Positions 24,911 to 34,218 of a stretch of DNA of 39,891 bases are shown piece after piece. Position numbers and translations under genes: made by a program. Under the pieces are notes generated by a model. The model made no database searches and was not told where the DNA came from. It saw nothing but the letters and a program-made list of their open reading frames with translations. Numbering within the stretch: the first letter of the stretch is position 1; each line of letters starts with the position of its first letter. Source of the stretch: Terriglobia bacterium (GTDB lineage Bacteria; Acidobacteriota; Terriglobia; Bryobacterales; Bryobacteraceae); assembly GCA_020073265.1 (NCBI GenBank), contig JAIQFN010000055.1, positions 1 through 39,891 of the forward strand, in the 5' to 3' direction.

Positions 24911-26278
24911 ATGTTTCGCCTGGTAAGACTACTGTGCGTAGTGTCCGGCATCCTGGCGGCTCAGCCGGGCCTGGAAGAGTACCGGGTTTACAACCAACAC
25001 CCCAGGCTGCTGCTGACCACGCAGCGTTTGCGGCTGCTCAAGCGCGAGCGCGACCGCGATTCGATGCGCTGGCGGCAGTTCTCGCTGCTGGTGCGATCCG
25101 CGGCCGAGATGCCGGAGCCCGGGTTCGCGCTGGCGCTTTACTACCAGGTGACGTCGGACGAAGTTTTCGGCAAGCGCGCGGTGGATTGGGCGCTGGGAGC
25201 GGGCGCCGATCTGCGGCAGTTGGCGCTGGTTTACGACTGGTGCCAACCGGTGCTGGCTCCGGCACAATCCAAGGCGCTCGCGGCCAAGATTCACGCGTTG
25301 ATCGAGCAACGGCCCGCGGCCACGGTGGCGGCGCGCCGGGACCGGGTGCTGGCCGTGATCGCAACCGCCGACGAGAATCAGCACGGCGAAGAGGCCGCGC
25401 TGCGAGACACGGTGGTGTCCTGGTGGAGAGCGCAGTTGGCGCCGCAGCTTAGCTCGGGCCGCACCACGATCCCGCTGCCCGATCTTTACCCGCTGGCGGA
25501 GCTGCTGCACGCGATTCGCGACAACTTGAAGATGGAGCTGCGCGACGACGCACCGGATTATTTTCGGGAGCTTCCCAAGTATCAAGTGCTGGGAAATTAT
25601 CCGGCGCCGCTGGACGCCCCGGAGAACGAGTATCGCATCCCGGTTTATACCGGCTCGGCCCAGCCCGACGTGGATCGAGCGGCGCTGGCGCGAGTGGCCG
25701 GCTTCGGCATGGTGGCGTACGACAACAATGCTCTCGAAAACCAGTTCCTGCAGGGCTGGCTGATCCAGGACCGCTTCATGCTGCAAGGCACCTTTGGCGC
25801 TCCCTACGAATTCCTGTGGGCCAACCCCTATCAGCCCGGGCTCAGTTATTTTCAACTGCCGCTGCTGTATCACAACGCGCAGTCGGGGGCGTTGTTCATA
25901 AGATCCAACTGGGAGGACGACGCGCTCTGGTTCGGCCTGTACGAAGGCGAGGCCCAGTTGTTCCAGGACGGCAAGATCACGGTGCTCAACCGGAGCGGCC
26001 AGCCCGCCTCCAACCCGGAACCAATCGCCGTTGGAGATGCCAGCGTGTTGTGGGGACGAGCGCCGGTAAAATTTTTGATGGAAGGCGGCACGATGCTGGT
26101 GGTAGGATTGAAACCACAGCACAAATATCTGCTCGAGACCGACGACGAGGAGATGTGCGAGCTCGAAACCGACCGGGTGGGTACGCTGGTGTTGACCTAT
26201 CCGGCCGGGCGCAGCGCGGGGGTTCGCATCCACGAGCCGGATGAGAATGGGGTGAATAGTGGACAAGGCGGAACGTGA
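24911..26278 (+). CDS. Exported heparinase II/III-like protein
   Basis: I chose ATG 24911 because it opens a signal peptide (MFRLVRLLCVVSGILAAQ); ATG 24848 and GTG 24830 are in frame upstream but give a polar start. The N-terminal segment NQHPRLLLTTQRLRLLKRER and the helical stretch with VYDWCQPVLAPAQSKALAAK are typical of the alpha-toroid of heparinase/alginate-lyase-like proteins. The rest is beta-rich (FIRSNWEDDALWFGLY, then LYEGEAQLFQDG), like the heparinase C-terminal sheet. Activity on an acidic polysaccharide is inferred. It overlaps the DinB gene by 20 bp. Confidence 0.8.
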   Translation: MFRLVRLLCVVSGILAAQPGLEEYRVYNQHPRLLLTTQRLRLLKRERDRDSMRWRQFSLLVRSAAEMPEPGFALALYYQVTSDEVFGKRAVDWALGAGADLRQLALVYDWCQPVLAPAQSKALAAKIHALIEQRPAATVAARRDRVLAVIATADENQHGEEAALRDTVVSWWRAQLAPQLSSGRTTIPLPDLYPLAELLHAIRDNLKMELRDDAPDYFRELPKYQVLGNYPAPLDAPENEYRIPVYTGSAQPDVDRAALARVAGFGMVAYDNNALENQFLQGWLIQDRFMLQGTFGAPYEFLWANPYQPGLSYFQLPLLYHNAQSGALFIRSNWEDDALWFGLYEGEAQLFQDGKITVLNRSGQPASNPEPIAVGDASVLWGRAPVKFLMEGGTMLVVGLKPQHKYLLETDDEEMCELETDRVGTLVLTYPAGRSAGVRIHEPDENGVNSGQGGT

Positions 26279-26816
26279 CCTGTTGCTAGTGCACCTGGCC
26301 GAGAGCCGGGAGATGCTGGTGCGCGCCGTGGACGGGTTATCGGGAGAACAGCAGCTCTTTCGTCCGGGGGAGGATCGATGGTCGGTGGCGGACTGCGTGG
26401 AGCACATCACCATCGTCGAAGACAGCACGCTCAAGGCCATTCAGAGAGTTCTGCAGGGACCGGCCCGGCCGGACCAGCAGGCCGAGACGAGCGGCAAGGA
26501 TGCCGTGATTCTGGACCGTGTGCCAGCGCGCGGAACGCGGGTGAAAGGTCCGCCGCAGGTGATGCCGAGCGGGCGCTGGCCGGACTTTGAGGAGCTGCTG
26601 CGCCAGTTCGAAGCGACGCGCGAGCGCACCCTGCGCTTCGCCGCCGTGACGCAGGCCGATCTGCGGTCGCGCGCTTTTCCGCATCCGTTTCTCGGCCCCT
26701 TGGATTGCTATCAGTGGCTGCTGTTTTCAGCGGCGCATTGCGAGCGGCACGTCCGGCAATTGGAAGAAGTGAAAGCCGACTCGGCATTCCCGCGCGGCCT
26801 AGGCGCTTCAGCTTAG
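26259..26816 (+). CDS. DinB-family protein, second copy
   Basis: It shows the DinB layout (HLAESREMLVRAVDGLSGEQ, then the signature DRWSVADCVEHITIVEDS with the first metal His, and a final helix FSAAHCERHVRQLEEVKA carrying the others). The GTG start at 26259 lies inside the end of the heparinase-like gene (20 bp overlap), so the two are likely translated together. It is more diverged than the gene at 6510; the fold of this group is more like the DinB_2 type. It is convergent with frr. Metal binding is expected, function unknown. Confidence 0.85.
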   Translation: MDKAERDLLLVHLAESREMLVRAVDGLSGEQQLFRPGEDRWSVADCVEHITIVEDSTLKAIQRVLQGPARPDQQAETSGKDAVILDRVPARGTRVKGPPQVMPSGRWPDFEELLRQFEATRERTLRFAAVTQADLRSRAFPHPFLGPLDCYQWLLFSAAHCERHVRQLEEVKADSAFPRGLGASA

Positions 26817-26844
26817 GAACGGCTGCGCGGCCGCTTCGAGCGAA

Positions 26845-27450
26845 CTACTTGATCTCCAGAATTTCCTTCTCTTTGGTTTTCACCGCCTGATCCAGTTTCT
26901 GAATCTGGCCGTCGGTGAGTTTCTGGATTTCGTCGTGCGCGCGGCGGTCGTCATCCTCGCTGATGAGCTTGTCCTTGAGCAGTTTCTTGACGTGCTCGTT
27001 GGCGTCGCGCCGGATGTTGCGCAGCGCCACGCGATGATCTTCGGCGATATGATGCAGCTTCTTCACCAGTTCCTTGCGCCGTTCTTCAGTAAGAGGCGGA
27101 ATGGGAACGCGGATCAGCTTGCCGTCGTTGGCCGGGTTCAGCCCGAGATCGGCGGCGCGAATGGCCTTCTCGATCACTCCAATTTGGGAGACGTCCCAGG
27201 GCTGCACGGTGATGAGGGTAGGCTCGGGGACGTGCAGGGTGGCCAGTTGGTTGAGCGGCGTCGCGGTTCCGTAGTAATCCGCGCGCACGTTATCCAGCAG
27301 GCTCACCGATGCGCGGCCGGTGCGCACTCCGGCCATCTCATGCTGTAAGTCCGACAGTACTTTCTCCATGCGCGTTTTGGAGTGGGTCTCGACGTCTTTG
27401 ACACTCTGGAAATTGTGGGCGGCTGGGGTTGCGTTAGGTTCGTTTTTCAT
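26845..27450 (-). CDS. frr: Ribosome recycling factor
   Basis: The protein has the RRF signature RMEKVLSDLQHEMAGVRTGR near the N-terminus and then YYGTATPLNQLATLHVPEP, NDGKLIRVPIPPLTEERR and RRDANEHVKKLLKDK of the three-helix domain. It acts with EF-G to split the ribosome after termination. It is 201 residues against about 185, because some 15 extra residues precede the conserved start; a start further in is possible but no good codon is obvious. It is the last gene of the rplM-rpsI-rpsB-tsf-pyrH-frr series, 9 bp after pyrH. Confidence 0.97.
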   Translation of the reverse strand: MKNEPNATPAAHNFQSVKDVETHSKTRMEKVLSDLQHEMAGVRTGRASVSLLDNVRADYYGTATPLNQLATLHVPEPTLITVQPWDVSQIGVIEKAIRAADLGLNPANDGKLIRVPIPPLTEERRKELVKKLHHIAEDHRVALRNIRRDANEHVKKLLKDKLISEDDDRRAHDEIQKLTDGQIQKLDQAVKTKEKEILEIK

Positions 27451-27459
27451 ATCGTCCGG

Positions 27460-28167
27460 CTAGTGGATGAGAGTTCCGATGGGCTCGCCCATCGACATAC
27501 GCATTATATTTCCGAAGACGTTCAAGTTGAAAACGCGGACGGGAAGCTGGTTGTCGCGGCACATGGCGACGGCGGAGGCATCCAGCACGCGCAGCGCCTT
27601 GGCCAGCACTTCGTTATAGGTGACTTCGTTGTAGAGCACGGCGTCGGAGTGGCGCAGCGGATCCTTGTCGTAAACGCCCTCCACGCGAGTTCCCTTGGCG
27701 ATGACATCGGCGTGGATTTCGAGCGCGCGCAGCGTGGCGGCGGTGTCGGTGGAGAAATAGGGATTCGAAGTGCCGGCAGCGAAGATCACGATGCGGCCTT
27801 TTTCCAGGTGACGGATAGCCCGGCGGCGGATGTACGGCTCGGCCACCTGGTGCATCTGGATGGCGGTCATGACGCGAGTGGGTGCGCCGGCTTTTTCCAA
27901 GGCGTCCTGCAGCGCCAGCGCGTTGATCACGGTGGCCAGCATGCCCATGTGGTCGGCGGCCACGCGGTCCATGTCCATGGCGGCGGCCTCGGCTCCGCGA
28001 AAGAAGTTGCCGCCGCCGACTACCAGGCCGATCTGGACGCCCATCTTGGCGACTTCGGCGACTTCCTCGGCCAGGCTGCGGACCCGCTCCGGATCGATGC
28101 CGAACTTGGCGCCGCCGGCCAGGACCTCGCCGCTGAGCTTGAGAACGATGCGCTGGTATCGGGACAT
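27460..28167 (-). CDS. pyrH: UMP kinase
   Basis: The amino-acid-kinase fold is clear: [14 protein letters not shown] at the start, [12 protein letters not shown] for the nucleotide, the UMP-site region [14 protein letters not shown] and ATP-site elements [15 protein letters not shown] and [10 protein letters not shown]. It phosphorylates UMP to UDP with ATP, in the pyrimidine pathway, and is a hexamer regulated by GTP and UTP in known cases. Length (235) is typical. It follows tsf by 16 bp and precedes frr, a very common order in bacteria. Confidence 0.98.
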   Translation of the reverse strand: MSRYQRIVLKLSGEVLAGGAKFGIDPERVRSLAEEVAEVAKMGVQIGLVVGGGNFFRGAEAAAMDMDRVAADHMGMLATVINALALQDALEKAGAPTRVMTAIQMHQVAEPYIRRRAIRHLEKGRIVIFAAGTSNPYFSTDTAATLRALEIHADVIAKGTRVEGVYDKDPLRHSDAVLYNEVTYNEVLAKALRVLDASAVAMCRDNQLPVRVFNLNVFGNIMRMSMGEPIGTLIH

Positions 28168-28183
28168 GCTGGCCCGGCGCCGC

Positions 28184-28822
28184 TTATTCCTGCGGTGGCG
28201 ACTTTTCCGCCGTCTCCTCGATCAACGCCGCTTCGCCCACCTTGAAGCGCACGAAGCGCGAGACCGAAATGTTTTCGCCAACCTTGGCGATCATGCTCTT
28301 GATCAGGTCGCCGACCGTGGTGGAGTTTTCGCGAATGAAGGGCTGCTCGTACAGGCAGATCTCCTCGTAAAACTTGTTCATCCGGCCGTCCACGATCTTG
28401 TCGACCATTTTTTCCGGCTTGCCTTCCTGGAGCGCTCGGGCCCGCTGGATGTCGCGTTCCCTGTCCAACGCCTCCGGGGTGACGTCTTCCTTGCGGATGA
28501 ACTGCGGATCGGCGGCGGCCACCTGCATGGCCAGGTCCTTCACCAGTTGCTGAAAGTCGTCGGTGCGCGCCACAAAGTCCGACTCGCAGTTTACCTCCAC
28601 CAGCACGCCCAGTTGCGCGCCTGGATGGATGTAGCTTCCGATGACGCCCTGGCGGGTGCTGCGCGTGGCTTTCTTGGCCGCGGACGCAATGCCGCGCTTG
28701 CGCAAGATAATCTCGGCCTCGGGGAGGTTGCCTTTGGCTTCCACCAGAGCGCTCTTGCACTCCATCATGCCCGCGCCGGTCCGGTCGCGGAGTTCTTTCA
28801 CCAGCTTCGCACTGATCTCCAT
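28184..28822 (-). CDS. tsf: Elongation factor Ts
   Basis: The N-terminal UBA-like domain [20 protein letters not shown] is followed by the conserved [17 protein letters not shown], which enters the EF-Tu/nucleotide site. EF-Ts exchanges GDP for GTP on EF-Tu. At 212 residues it is a short form with one core subdomain, as in many bacteria, unlike the 283 residues of E. coli. An octamer repeat sits between it and rpsB. Confidence 0.97.
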   Translation of the reverse strand: MEISAKLVKELRDRTGAGMMECKSALVEAKGNLPEAEIILRKRGIASAAKKATRSTRQGVIGSYIHPGAQLGVLVEVNCESDFVARTDDFQQLVKDLAMQVAAADPQFIRKEDVTPEALDRERDIQRARALQEGKPEKMVDKIVDGRMNKFYEEICLYEQPFIRENSTTVGDLIKSMIAKVGENISVSRFVRFKVGEAALIEETAEKSPPQE

Positions 28823-28828
28823 AACCTC

Positions 28829-28876
28829 AGTTCTCTGGTTCCTTGGTTCTCTGGTTCATTGGTTCCTTGGTTTCAG
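28829..28876. repeat. Octamer tandem repeat (GGTTCNNT, about six units)
   Basis: Units read AGTTCTCT, GGTTCCTT, GGTTCTCT, GGTTCATT, GGTTCCTT and GGTTTCAG. It fills most of the spacer between rpsB and tsf. On the transcribed strand it is an A/G/C-rich repeat just before the tsf start. Confidence 0.85.
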
Positions 28877-28907
28877 GAACCGGATTCCCAGTTTGCCGGC
28901 GGCCCGG

Positions 28908-29804
28908 CTACTCAGCAGCGCCCGACGAACTAGCGCCCCCGTCCGGCTCTTCAGAGCCGGGGCTCTTGCGCGGCAGCGACATGGACGGCAGGTCTTCGTC
29001 CGACAGACCCTCCGACATAAGCTGATCCAACTGCTGCGGATCGAACTGCGTGTATTCGGGGATCTCTTCGGCCGGCGTTTCGTCGGTGATGATCTTTTCG
29101 GCCGCGAAATCCTGTTCGGTGGCCAGGGCGCGGCCCTCGATGACGGCGTCGGCGACCTTGGTGGTGAACAGGCGGATGGCGCGCAGGGCGTCGTCGTTGC
29201 CGGGGATGACGTGGTCCACTTCGTCGGGATCGCAGTTGGTGTCCACCACCGCGACCACCGGAATCCCCAGCTTGCGGGCTTCTTTCACCGCGATGGCTTC
29301 CTTGTTGGAATCCACCACGAACAGCAGGTCCGGCAGGCCGTTCATTTCCTTGATGCCGGCCAGGTTCTGCTGCAGATGTTTGCGCTCGCGCTCGAGCCGT
29401 CCGACTTCTTTCTTGGCGCGGCCCGCATAGGCGCCGTCGGCGGCCATGGCGTCGAGTTCCTTGAGCCGCTTGATGGAGCGCTGCACGGTCATCATGTTGG
29501 TGAGCAATCCGCCCAGCCAGCGCTGGTTGACATAGAACTGGCTACAGCGCGCGGCTTCCTCGGCGACCGCCTCCTGGGCCTGGCGCTTGGTTCCTACGAA
29601 CAGGACGTTCTTGCCCTGCGCGGCGGCTTCGGCCACGTAGCGCATGGCGTCCTTGAAAAGCTTCAGGGTCTTTTGCAGATCGATGATGTAGATTCCGTTG
29701 CGTTCGCCAAAGATGTATTCCTTCATCTTTGGATTCCAGCGCTTGGTCTGGTGCCCGAAATGAACGCCGGCTTCGAGCAATTCCTTCATGGAAATTGACG
29801 GCAA
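28908..29804 (-). CDS. rpsB: 30S ribosomal protein S2
   Basis: I chose the TTG start at 29804, which lies 4 bp from an AAAGGAGG and begins [19 protein letters not shown]; the next ATG (29789) is 19 bp away from that site. The S2 signature appears as [14 protein letters not shown], then [44 protein letters not shown] and [20 protein letters not shown] tail of about 50 acidic and Ser-rich residues follows the S2 core, longer than in E. coli. S2 binds the 30S body with S1. Confidence 0.97.
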   Translation of the reverse strand: MPSISMKELLEAGVHFGHQTKRWNPKMKEYIFGERNGIYIIDLQKTLKLFKDAMRYVAEAAAQGKNVLFVGTKRQAQEAVAEEAARCSQFYVNQRWLGGLLTNMMTVQRSIKRLKELDAMAADGAYAGRAKKEVGRLERERKHLQQNLAGIKEMNGLPDLLFVVDSNKEAIAVKEARKLGIPVVAVVDTNCDPDEVDHVIPGNDDALRAIRLFTTKVADAVIEGRALATEQDFAAEKIITDETPAEEIPEYTQFDPQQLDQLMSEGLSDEDLPSMSLPRKSPGSEEPDGGASSSGAAE

Positions 29805-29939
29805 AATGCCTCCTTTGTTTCCTGGTTGGCGATTCGCCCGGTCTGAGCGGAGCACGCGGCCCAAAGCGGAATTTGCGTGCACCGGAAAAACCGGCCGTTA
29901 ACAATGTGGCGCGTAGATTCGTGTCACGCGCGGCGTGCG

Positions 29940-30335
29940 TCAGCGCTTCGAGAACTGGAACCGCTTGCGCGCGCCTTTCTGACCATACTTCTTGCGCTCA
30001 TGCGCGCGAGGGTCGCGCGTGAGCAAGCCGAGCTGCTTAAGCTTGGGCCGCAGCTCGGAATTGAATTCGATGAGTGCGCGGGCGATGCCTAGGCGCGCCG
30101 CTCCGGCCTGTCCGTTGGGGCCGCCGCCCGAGGCCAGGATGATGATGTCGAACTTGTCGGCCATCTCGGTGGCGAGCAGCGCCTGCCGCACCATGGCCTT
30201 GGAAGATTCGTTGACGAAATACCGATCCAGGGGCCGGCCGTTGACGGTGATGGCGCCCTTGCCCGACCGCAGGAAAATCCGCGCGACCGCCGTTTTCCGG
30301 CGTCCTGTTCCGAGATACTGTACCAATCCTGCCAC
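29940..30335 (-). CDS. rpsI: 30S ribosomal protein S9
   Basis: Starts at a GTG (30335) with GAAAGG about 8 bp upstream. Signature parts are [16 protein letters not shown] at the N-terminus, GRPLDRYF, and the Lys/Arg-rich C-terminal tail [16 protein letters not shown] that reaches the P-site tRNA. The length of 131 is typical. It follows rplM by 17 bp, the conserved pair order. Confidence 0.98.
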   Translation of the reverse strand: MAGLVQYLGTGRRKTAVARIFLRSGKGAITVNGRPLDRYFVNESSKAMVRQALLATEMADKFDIIILASGGGPNGQAGAARLGIARALIEFNSELRPKLKQLGLLTRDPRAHERKKYGQKGARKRFQFSKR

Positions 30336-30352
30336 TCAAATACCTTTCTCGA

Positions 30353-30784
30353 TCATGACAGCGACAGCGCCACCGGCTTCTGCGCCTGGTGGGGATGCTT
30401 GTCGCCGGCGTAAACCTTGAGCTTCCGGTACATCTGCTTGCCCAGTTTCGTTTTCGGGAGCATTCCGGCGATGGCCTGCTCGATGATTCGGGCGGGCCGG
30501 GTGGCGCGCACCTGCACCAGACCGACTTCGGAGAGCCCGCCCGGGTAGCCGCTATGGCGCCGGTAAACCTTCTGCTCTTCCTTGCGGCCGGTGAGCCGGA
30601 TCTTGGCCGCGTTGATGACGATCACGTGATCGCCGGTGTCCAGGAAAGTCGTGTAGGTGGGCTTATGCTTGCCCATGAGGATCATGGCGGCCTTGCTGGC
30701 GACCCGTCCGAGCACCTGATCAGTGGCATCTACTACGTGCCATTGACGCACGATCTCGCCCTGGGACGGAAACTGGGTTTTCAT
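30353..30784 (-). CDS. rplM: 50S ribosomal protein L13
   Basis: The ATG at 30784 gives 143 residues, like E. coli (142); a longer frame from 30820 adds an unlikely Arg-rich piece. Conserved segments are [16 protein letters not shown], the [17 protein letters not shown] region and [28 protein letters not shown] lies 13 bp upstream as ribosome binding site. Two perfect TTGACA hexamers occur further upstream (minus strand, 30853-30848 and 30820-30815), but no matching -10 is good. It starts the ribosomal operon down to frr. Confidence 0.98.
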   Translation of the reverse strand: MKTQFPSQGEIVRQWHVVDATDQVLGRVASKAAMILMGKHKPTYTTFLDTGDHVIVINAAKIRLTGRKEEQKVYRRHSGYPGGLSEVGLVQVRATRPARIIEQAIAGMLPKTKLGKQMYRKLKVYAGDKHPHQAQKPVALSLS

Positions 30785-30933
30785 AAAGACAGACCTTCTC
30801 CGTAGGAGACTTAGTGTCAATTCAGCTTAGCGAATGGGGCGGGGGAGTGTCAAACGACGTGGGGCCGTGAGCCAGCCGTTCCTGAGACCTAGTAGACTGG
30901 AGTTAAGAATCGTAACATCGAAGGGATGAGTGC

Positions 30934-31155
30934 GTGCCCCCGATCAGCGACATCATCGTTAAAGATCCCGAGATCCTCGGAGGAACACCCGTCTTCCGCG
31001 GCACCCGCGTTCCTTAACAGGCACTGCTGGACTACCTGGAAGGCGGAGAGACGTTGGATCAATTCCTGGATGATTTTCCCACCGTGACCCGCGAGGCTGC
31101 CGTCGCCGCTCTCGATCTTGGGAATAGGCCTACTTCACCTTCTCGCGCACGTTGA
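30934..31155 (+). pseudogene. DUF433 (antitoxin-like) gene broken by an in-frame stop
   Basis: From GTG 30934 the frame reads PPISDIIVKDPEILGGTPVF and RGTRVP, the N-terminal half of the DUF433 family, then TAA at 31015-31017. The same frame goes on with QALLDYLEGGETLDQFLDDF, PTVTREAAVAALDLG, the family's C-terminal half, ending TGA at 31153. Family members (about 75 residues) are winged helix-turn-helix proteins often paired with a DUF5615 PIN-like toxin gene; no such toxin follows, and the 3' end runs 26 bp into the convergent Hsp70 gene. An AAGGGATGAG precedes the GTG. A sequencing error cannot be ruled out. Confidence 0.8.
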
Positions 31156-32947
31156 ACTCCAGCTTCCAGCGGCGGCCGTCGCGGGCCACCGACCAGAGCT
31201 GCAGCATGCCGGTTTCGGTGATTACGGTTTCGAGCGTCACCGGGACGAACTCGCCGGCGTTTCCGTTGGCGGGGAGGGTGACCTCTACCGGCGACAGCTC
31301 TTCGAGATCGTCGCCGATCTCGTCCAGCAGCGTGCCGGCCGGATCGTTCTTGCGCGCGGCGGATTGAAAGAAGCGGAACTCGGCCGGCTCGCCGACCGCG
31401 AGGCCGAATTCGCGGTCCCGCAGCTCGGCCGAGGTCCCCTCCTCCATTCCGAACGGGGCCACCGCGAGCGCCTTGACCGGCACGGGCATTCCGGGCACGG
31501 CGGGCATGGCGCTTTCGATCCCGAGATAGTACGTGCGCGGAATGCCGCCGCGAATGCGGACGCCACGTCCGGCGCGAGCGAGTCCATAGTAGACGGCGCC
31601 GCGCGCCACCGCGTGCATCAGGTCTTCGCCCACTAGCGGAGCCGCGGGCGCGAGACCTTCCTGCTGCAGCCAGCCGTTCAAAACTTCAAGCAGCCGCTCG
31701 CGGACCAGGCCGGCACGCAACACGCCGCCGTTGAACAGGACGTGCGTGGGCGCAGCGAGTCCGCTGGGGGCTCGGCGCACGGAACCTTGTTCAGACTGCG
31801 CGGCTTGCTGACGCAGAAAGCGCGCCAGGTGCCGCGTGATGGCCGCATCCGCGGCGTAGGGCAGACCCAGTTCGGCGAAACCCATTTTCCGCCGCTGCGG
31901 CAGGTCTTCGCTCGACACTTTCGGTAGAAAACCTTCCGACAGGATTCGATCGATGTCCTCGCGCAGCAGCTTGGTCTTGATGGTTCCACCGACCAGGCCG
32001 GTGCCGCGCCCGAGGATGGTGACGGCCTCCTCACGCTTCTTGCTGCCCTTTTCGAGCAGGCGCTCTTTGGCCAGCCGGCATTGCTGCCAGAGTGCATGCA
32101 ACTGCATGCCGTCGAGCTTGGCGCCCTGGGCGGCGAGCTGCTGTTCGAGATGACGCGCCAGGGCGAGGTCCATGTTGTCGCCGCCCAGCAGGATGTGCTC
32201 GCCCACCGCGACGCGTTCCAGTTGCAGCTCGCCGGCCGATTCGGTGACGGCGATGAGCGTGAAGTCGGTGGTGCCGCCGCCGATGTCGACCACCAGGATC
32301 AGATCGCCGACGTGTACGCGCTCGCGCCAGTCGGCGTGCCGCTCGATCCAGGCGTAGAAAGCGGCTTGCGGTTCTTCGAGCAGGCGCAGATTCTGGTAGC
32401 CCGCGTCTTCGGCCGCCTTGAGAGTAAGCTCGCGAGCCACGGCATCGAAGGACGCCGGCACCGTGACCAGGATCTCTTGCTCGCGGAAGGGCGCATCCGG
32501 CTTGTGGAACTCCCAGGCGGCGCGCAGGTGTTCCAGGTAGCGCCGGGAGGCCTCGACGGGCGAAATTTTCGGCAAGCCCTCGGGCGCGTTCAGGGGAAGA
32601 ATCGGGGCGGTGCGATCGACGCCGGAATGGGACAGCCACGATTTCGCGGAAGCGATCAGGCGGCTGGCCACCTCAGCGCCGCGTTTCTGGGCCAGCGCTC
32701 CGGCGACAAAACCTGGGGCGTCGTCCCACGGCAGCGCGATCGACCCAGGCGGAAAATCGGCGGCGCCGGGCAGATACAGGAACGAAGGCAGCAGCGGCTC
32801 ATCGCGGACCTCGCCGGGGTTCACCAGTTGCGGGACGTTGAACAGCGTGACGGGGGCGAGCTCGCGCGGATCGCCGCCCGCGGCCGCATAGGCGAGCGCG
32901 CAATTGGTGGTTCCCAGGTCGATGCCGATGAGGTATTGCTTGGACAA
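31130..32947 (-). CDS. Hsp70-family protein (non-DnaK, non-HscA)
   Basis: The start is a TTG at 32947 giving [20 protein letters not shown], the phosphate-1 motif; no Shine-Dalgarno is seen. The ATPase also has VVDIGGGTTDFTLI and the adenosine motif VLFNGGVLRAGLVRERLLEV. At 605 residues it has a beta-type C-terminal part but lacks the helical lid of DnaK (it ends FNVREKVK). Inserted sequence is seen near 300-370. It is a divergent Hsp70 of the kind described in many environmental bacteria, with unknown client. It lies 35 bp after zapA; no J-protein or GrpE is adjacent. Confidence 0.88.
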   Translation of the reverse strand: MSKQYLIGIDLGTTNCALAYAAAGGDPRELAPVTLFNVPQLVNPGEVRDEPLLPSFLYLPGAADFPPGSIALPWDDAPGFVAGALAQKRGAEVASRLIASAKSWLSHSGVDRTAPILPLNAPEGLPKISPVEASRRYLEHLRAAWEFHKPDAPFREQEILVTVPASFDAVARELTLKAAEDAGYQNLRLLEEPQAAFYAWIERHADWRERVHVGDLILVVDIGGGTTDFTLIAVTESAGELQLERVAVGEHILLGGDNMDLALARHLEQQLAAQGAKLDGMQLHALWQQCRLAKERLLEKGSKKREEAVTILGRGTGLVGGTIKTKLLREDIDRILSEGFLPKVSSEDLPQRRKMGFAELGLPYAADAAITRHLARFLRQQAAQSEQGSVRRAPSGLAAPTHVLFNGGVLRAGLVRERLLEVLNGWLQQEGLAPAAPLVGEDLMHAVARGAVYYGLARAGRGVRIRGGIPRTYYLGIESAMPAVPGMPVPVKALAVAPFGMEEGTSAELRDREFGLAVGEPAEFRFFQSAARKNDPAGTLLDEIGDDLEELSPVEVTLPANGNAGEFVPVTLETVITETGMLQLWSVARDGRRWKLEFNVREKVK

Positions 32948-32982
32948 AGCAGCTTTGTGAACAGTGACGGACTACGCCATGC

Positions 32983-33300
32983 TCAGTGGTCGGCGGAAGC
33001 TGAAGCCGCGCCGTCCGTTCCGATGGCTTTCTCCAACAACTCGGTGAACTCGCGGGCCTTGTGGTCGACCACCTGCCTGAGCTCGGTGAACTGGTGCTCG
33101 ACTCCGTCCAGTTGATCCGCCAGGTGGAGGCAGGCCAGCACGGCCGCGCGAGTGGCGTCGATGTTGCCGGCGCGAGCGATCGACGACATCAGATCGTCCA
33201 CTCGTTGAGCCAGTTGTTCGATGCGGCCAGGCTCCTCGCTTGCCACCAGCGAATAGCTCTGGTTGAAGATGGTCACCCGGACCGGTTCCGTGTCGGGCAT
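32983..33300 (-). CDS. zapA: Cell division protein ZapA
   Basis: A 105-residue protein with the ZapA signature: VRVTIFNQSYSLVASEEPGR at the N-terminus, then RIEQLAQRVDDLMSSIA and a C-terminal coiled coil (ADQLDGVEHQFTELRQVVDH). ZapA binds FtsZ and bundles its filaments at midcell. It follows the ZapB-like gene by 17 bp and precedes the Hsp70 gene. E. coli keeps the 6S RNA gene just downstream of zapA; here that space holds only 35 bp. Confidence 0.92.
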   Translation of the reverse strand: MPDTEPVRVTIFNQSYSLVASEEPGRIEQLAQRVDDLMSSIARAGNIDATRAAVLACLHLADQLDGVEHQFTELRQVVDHKAREFTELLEKAIGTDGAASASADH

Positions 33301-33317
33301 GCTTTAGCTTGCCACTT

Positions 33318-33566
33318 CTAAGTAGTGCTCAGCAACTCCATCTGGCCGAGCAACTTCTCGATGCGGGTGCGGACCTGCTTGCGCTCGCTGCGCAGCTCGG
33401 TCAGTTCCGCGCGGACGGCGTCACGCTCGGCGATCGCGGACTCGAGCTGATCCTGGAGCGCGGCTTTCTCGGCTTTGAGGCTGCTCACCAGCTCGACGGC
33501 TCGGGTGATGCGTTCTTCCAGGTGAGCGAGCGAATCAAATTCTTTCTCTGGTTGCACGGCGTTCAT
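33318..33566 (-). CDS. Small coiled-coil protein, ZapB-like
   Basis: The ATG at 33566 gives 82 residues, almost wholly a heptad coiled coil (LAHLEERITRAVELVSSLKA, EKAALQDQLESAIAERDAVR, AELTELRSERKQVRTRIEKL). A longer frame from 33755 runs over the end of rplT and is not likely. It is 5 bp past the rplT stop and 17 bp before zapA. Position next to zapA and the all-coil form suggest a ZapB-like division protein. It might also be an unrelated coiled-coil partner. Confidence 0.8.
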   Translation of the reverse strand: MNAVQPEKEFDSLAHLEERITRAVELVSSLKAEKAALQDQLESAIAERDAVRAELTELRSERKQVRTRIEKLLGQMELLSTT

Positions 33567-33571
33567 GGCTC

Positions 33572-33934
33572 TTAAGATTGTCCCAGCGCGGCTTTGGCGG
33601 TGGCAACCAGGGAGGTGAAAGCTGCGTCGTCGCTGGCGGCCAGATCGGCCAGGATCTTGCGGTTGAGTTCGACGCCGGCCTTTTTCAGGCCGCTGATGAA
33701 CTTGCTGTAGGAGATGTCGGCGGCGCGGCAGGCCGCTCCGATGCGGACGATCCACAGCGAGCGGAAATCGCGTTTCTTGCGGCGGCGTCCGACATAGGCG
33801 TAGCGCTGCGCCTTTTCGACCGCTTCCTGCGCGGCGCGATTGAGCTTACTCTTGGTTAGGAAAAAGCCGGACGCCCGGGCGAGCGTCTTCTGGCGATAGG
33901 CCTTGCGTTTGGGTCCTCGTTTGACTCGTGGCAC
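33572..33934 (-). CDS. rplT: 50S ribosomal protein L20
   Basis: Typical start [20 protein letters not shown] and the conserved core [20 protein letters not shown] and [21 protein letters not shown]20 is needed early in 50S assembly and in known cases represses its own operon by binding a leader structure. It lies 70 bp after rpmI. The usual infC gene is not in front of this pair. Confidence 0.97.
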   Translation of the reverse strand: MPRVKRGPKRKAYRQKTLARASGFFLTKSKLNRAAQEAVEKAQRYAYVGRRRKKRDFRSLWIVRIGAACRAADISYSKFISGLKKAGVELNRKILADLAASDDAAFTSLVATAKAALGQS

Positions 33935-34004
33935 GTTTCACTCCTTGTGGTAGTTCGACCGGCGAATACGGCACGTGCGGCGCCGCTTCACACGCGGTCT
34001 CCGT

Positions 34005-34199
34005 TCAGTACGGAATCATTCTTCGCAGCTTGGCCTGGTCGGACGGATCGGCGACGACTGCGTGTTTCAACTTGCGTTTGCGCGAGCGCGCCTTGGAGGT
34101 CAGGATATGGCGGGCGAAGGAATGATGCCGGACCACTTTGCCTGTCCCGGTCTTCTTGAACCGTTTGGACGCACCCTTATGTGTCTTGAGCTTGGGCAT
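34005..34199 (-). CDS. rpmI: 50S ribosomal protein L35
   Basis: Sixty-four residues beginning [20 protein letters not shown] and ending [20 protein letters not shown], the standard L35 pattern. It lies upstream of rplT as in most bacteria, but is preceded by iscX rather than infC. Its leader (34200-34284) holds two alternative hairpins. Confidence 0.97.
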   Translation of the reverse strand: MPKLKTHKGASKRFKKTGTGKVVRHHSFARHILTSKARSRKRKLKHAVVADPSDQAKLRRMIPY

Positions 34200-34218
34200 T
34201 GGGTTTTTCCAGGATTGA

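Noticed and set aside
29880-29915. Terminator after rpsI (CCGGTTTTTCCGG)
   Set aside because: The stem is only 4-5 bp and no U run follows; the operon continues into rpsB.
33567-33755. Longer version of the ZapB-like gene
   Set aside because: The added N-terminal part overlaps the end of rplT and is Arg-rich shadow sequence; ATG 33566 sits right after the rplT stop.
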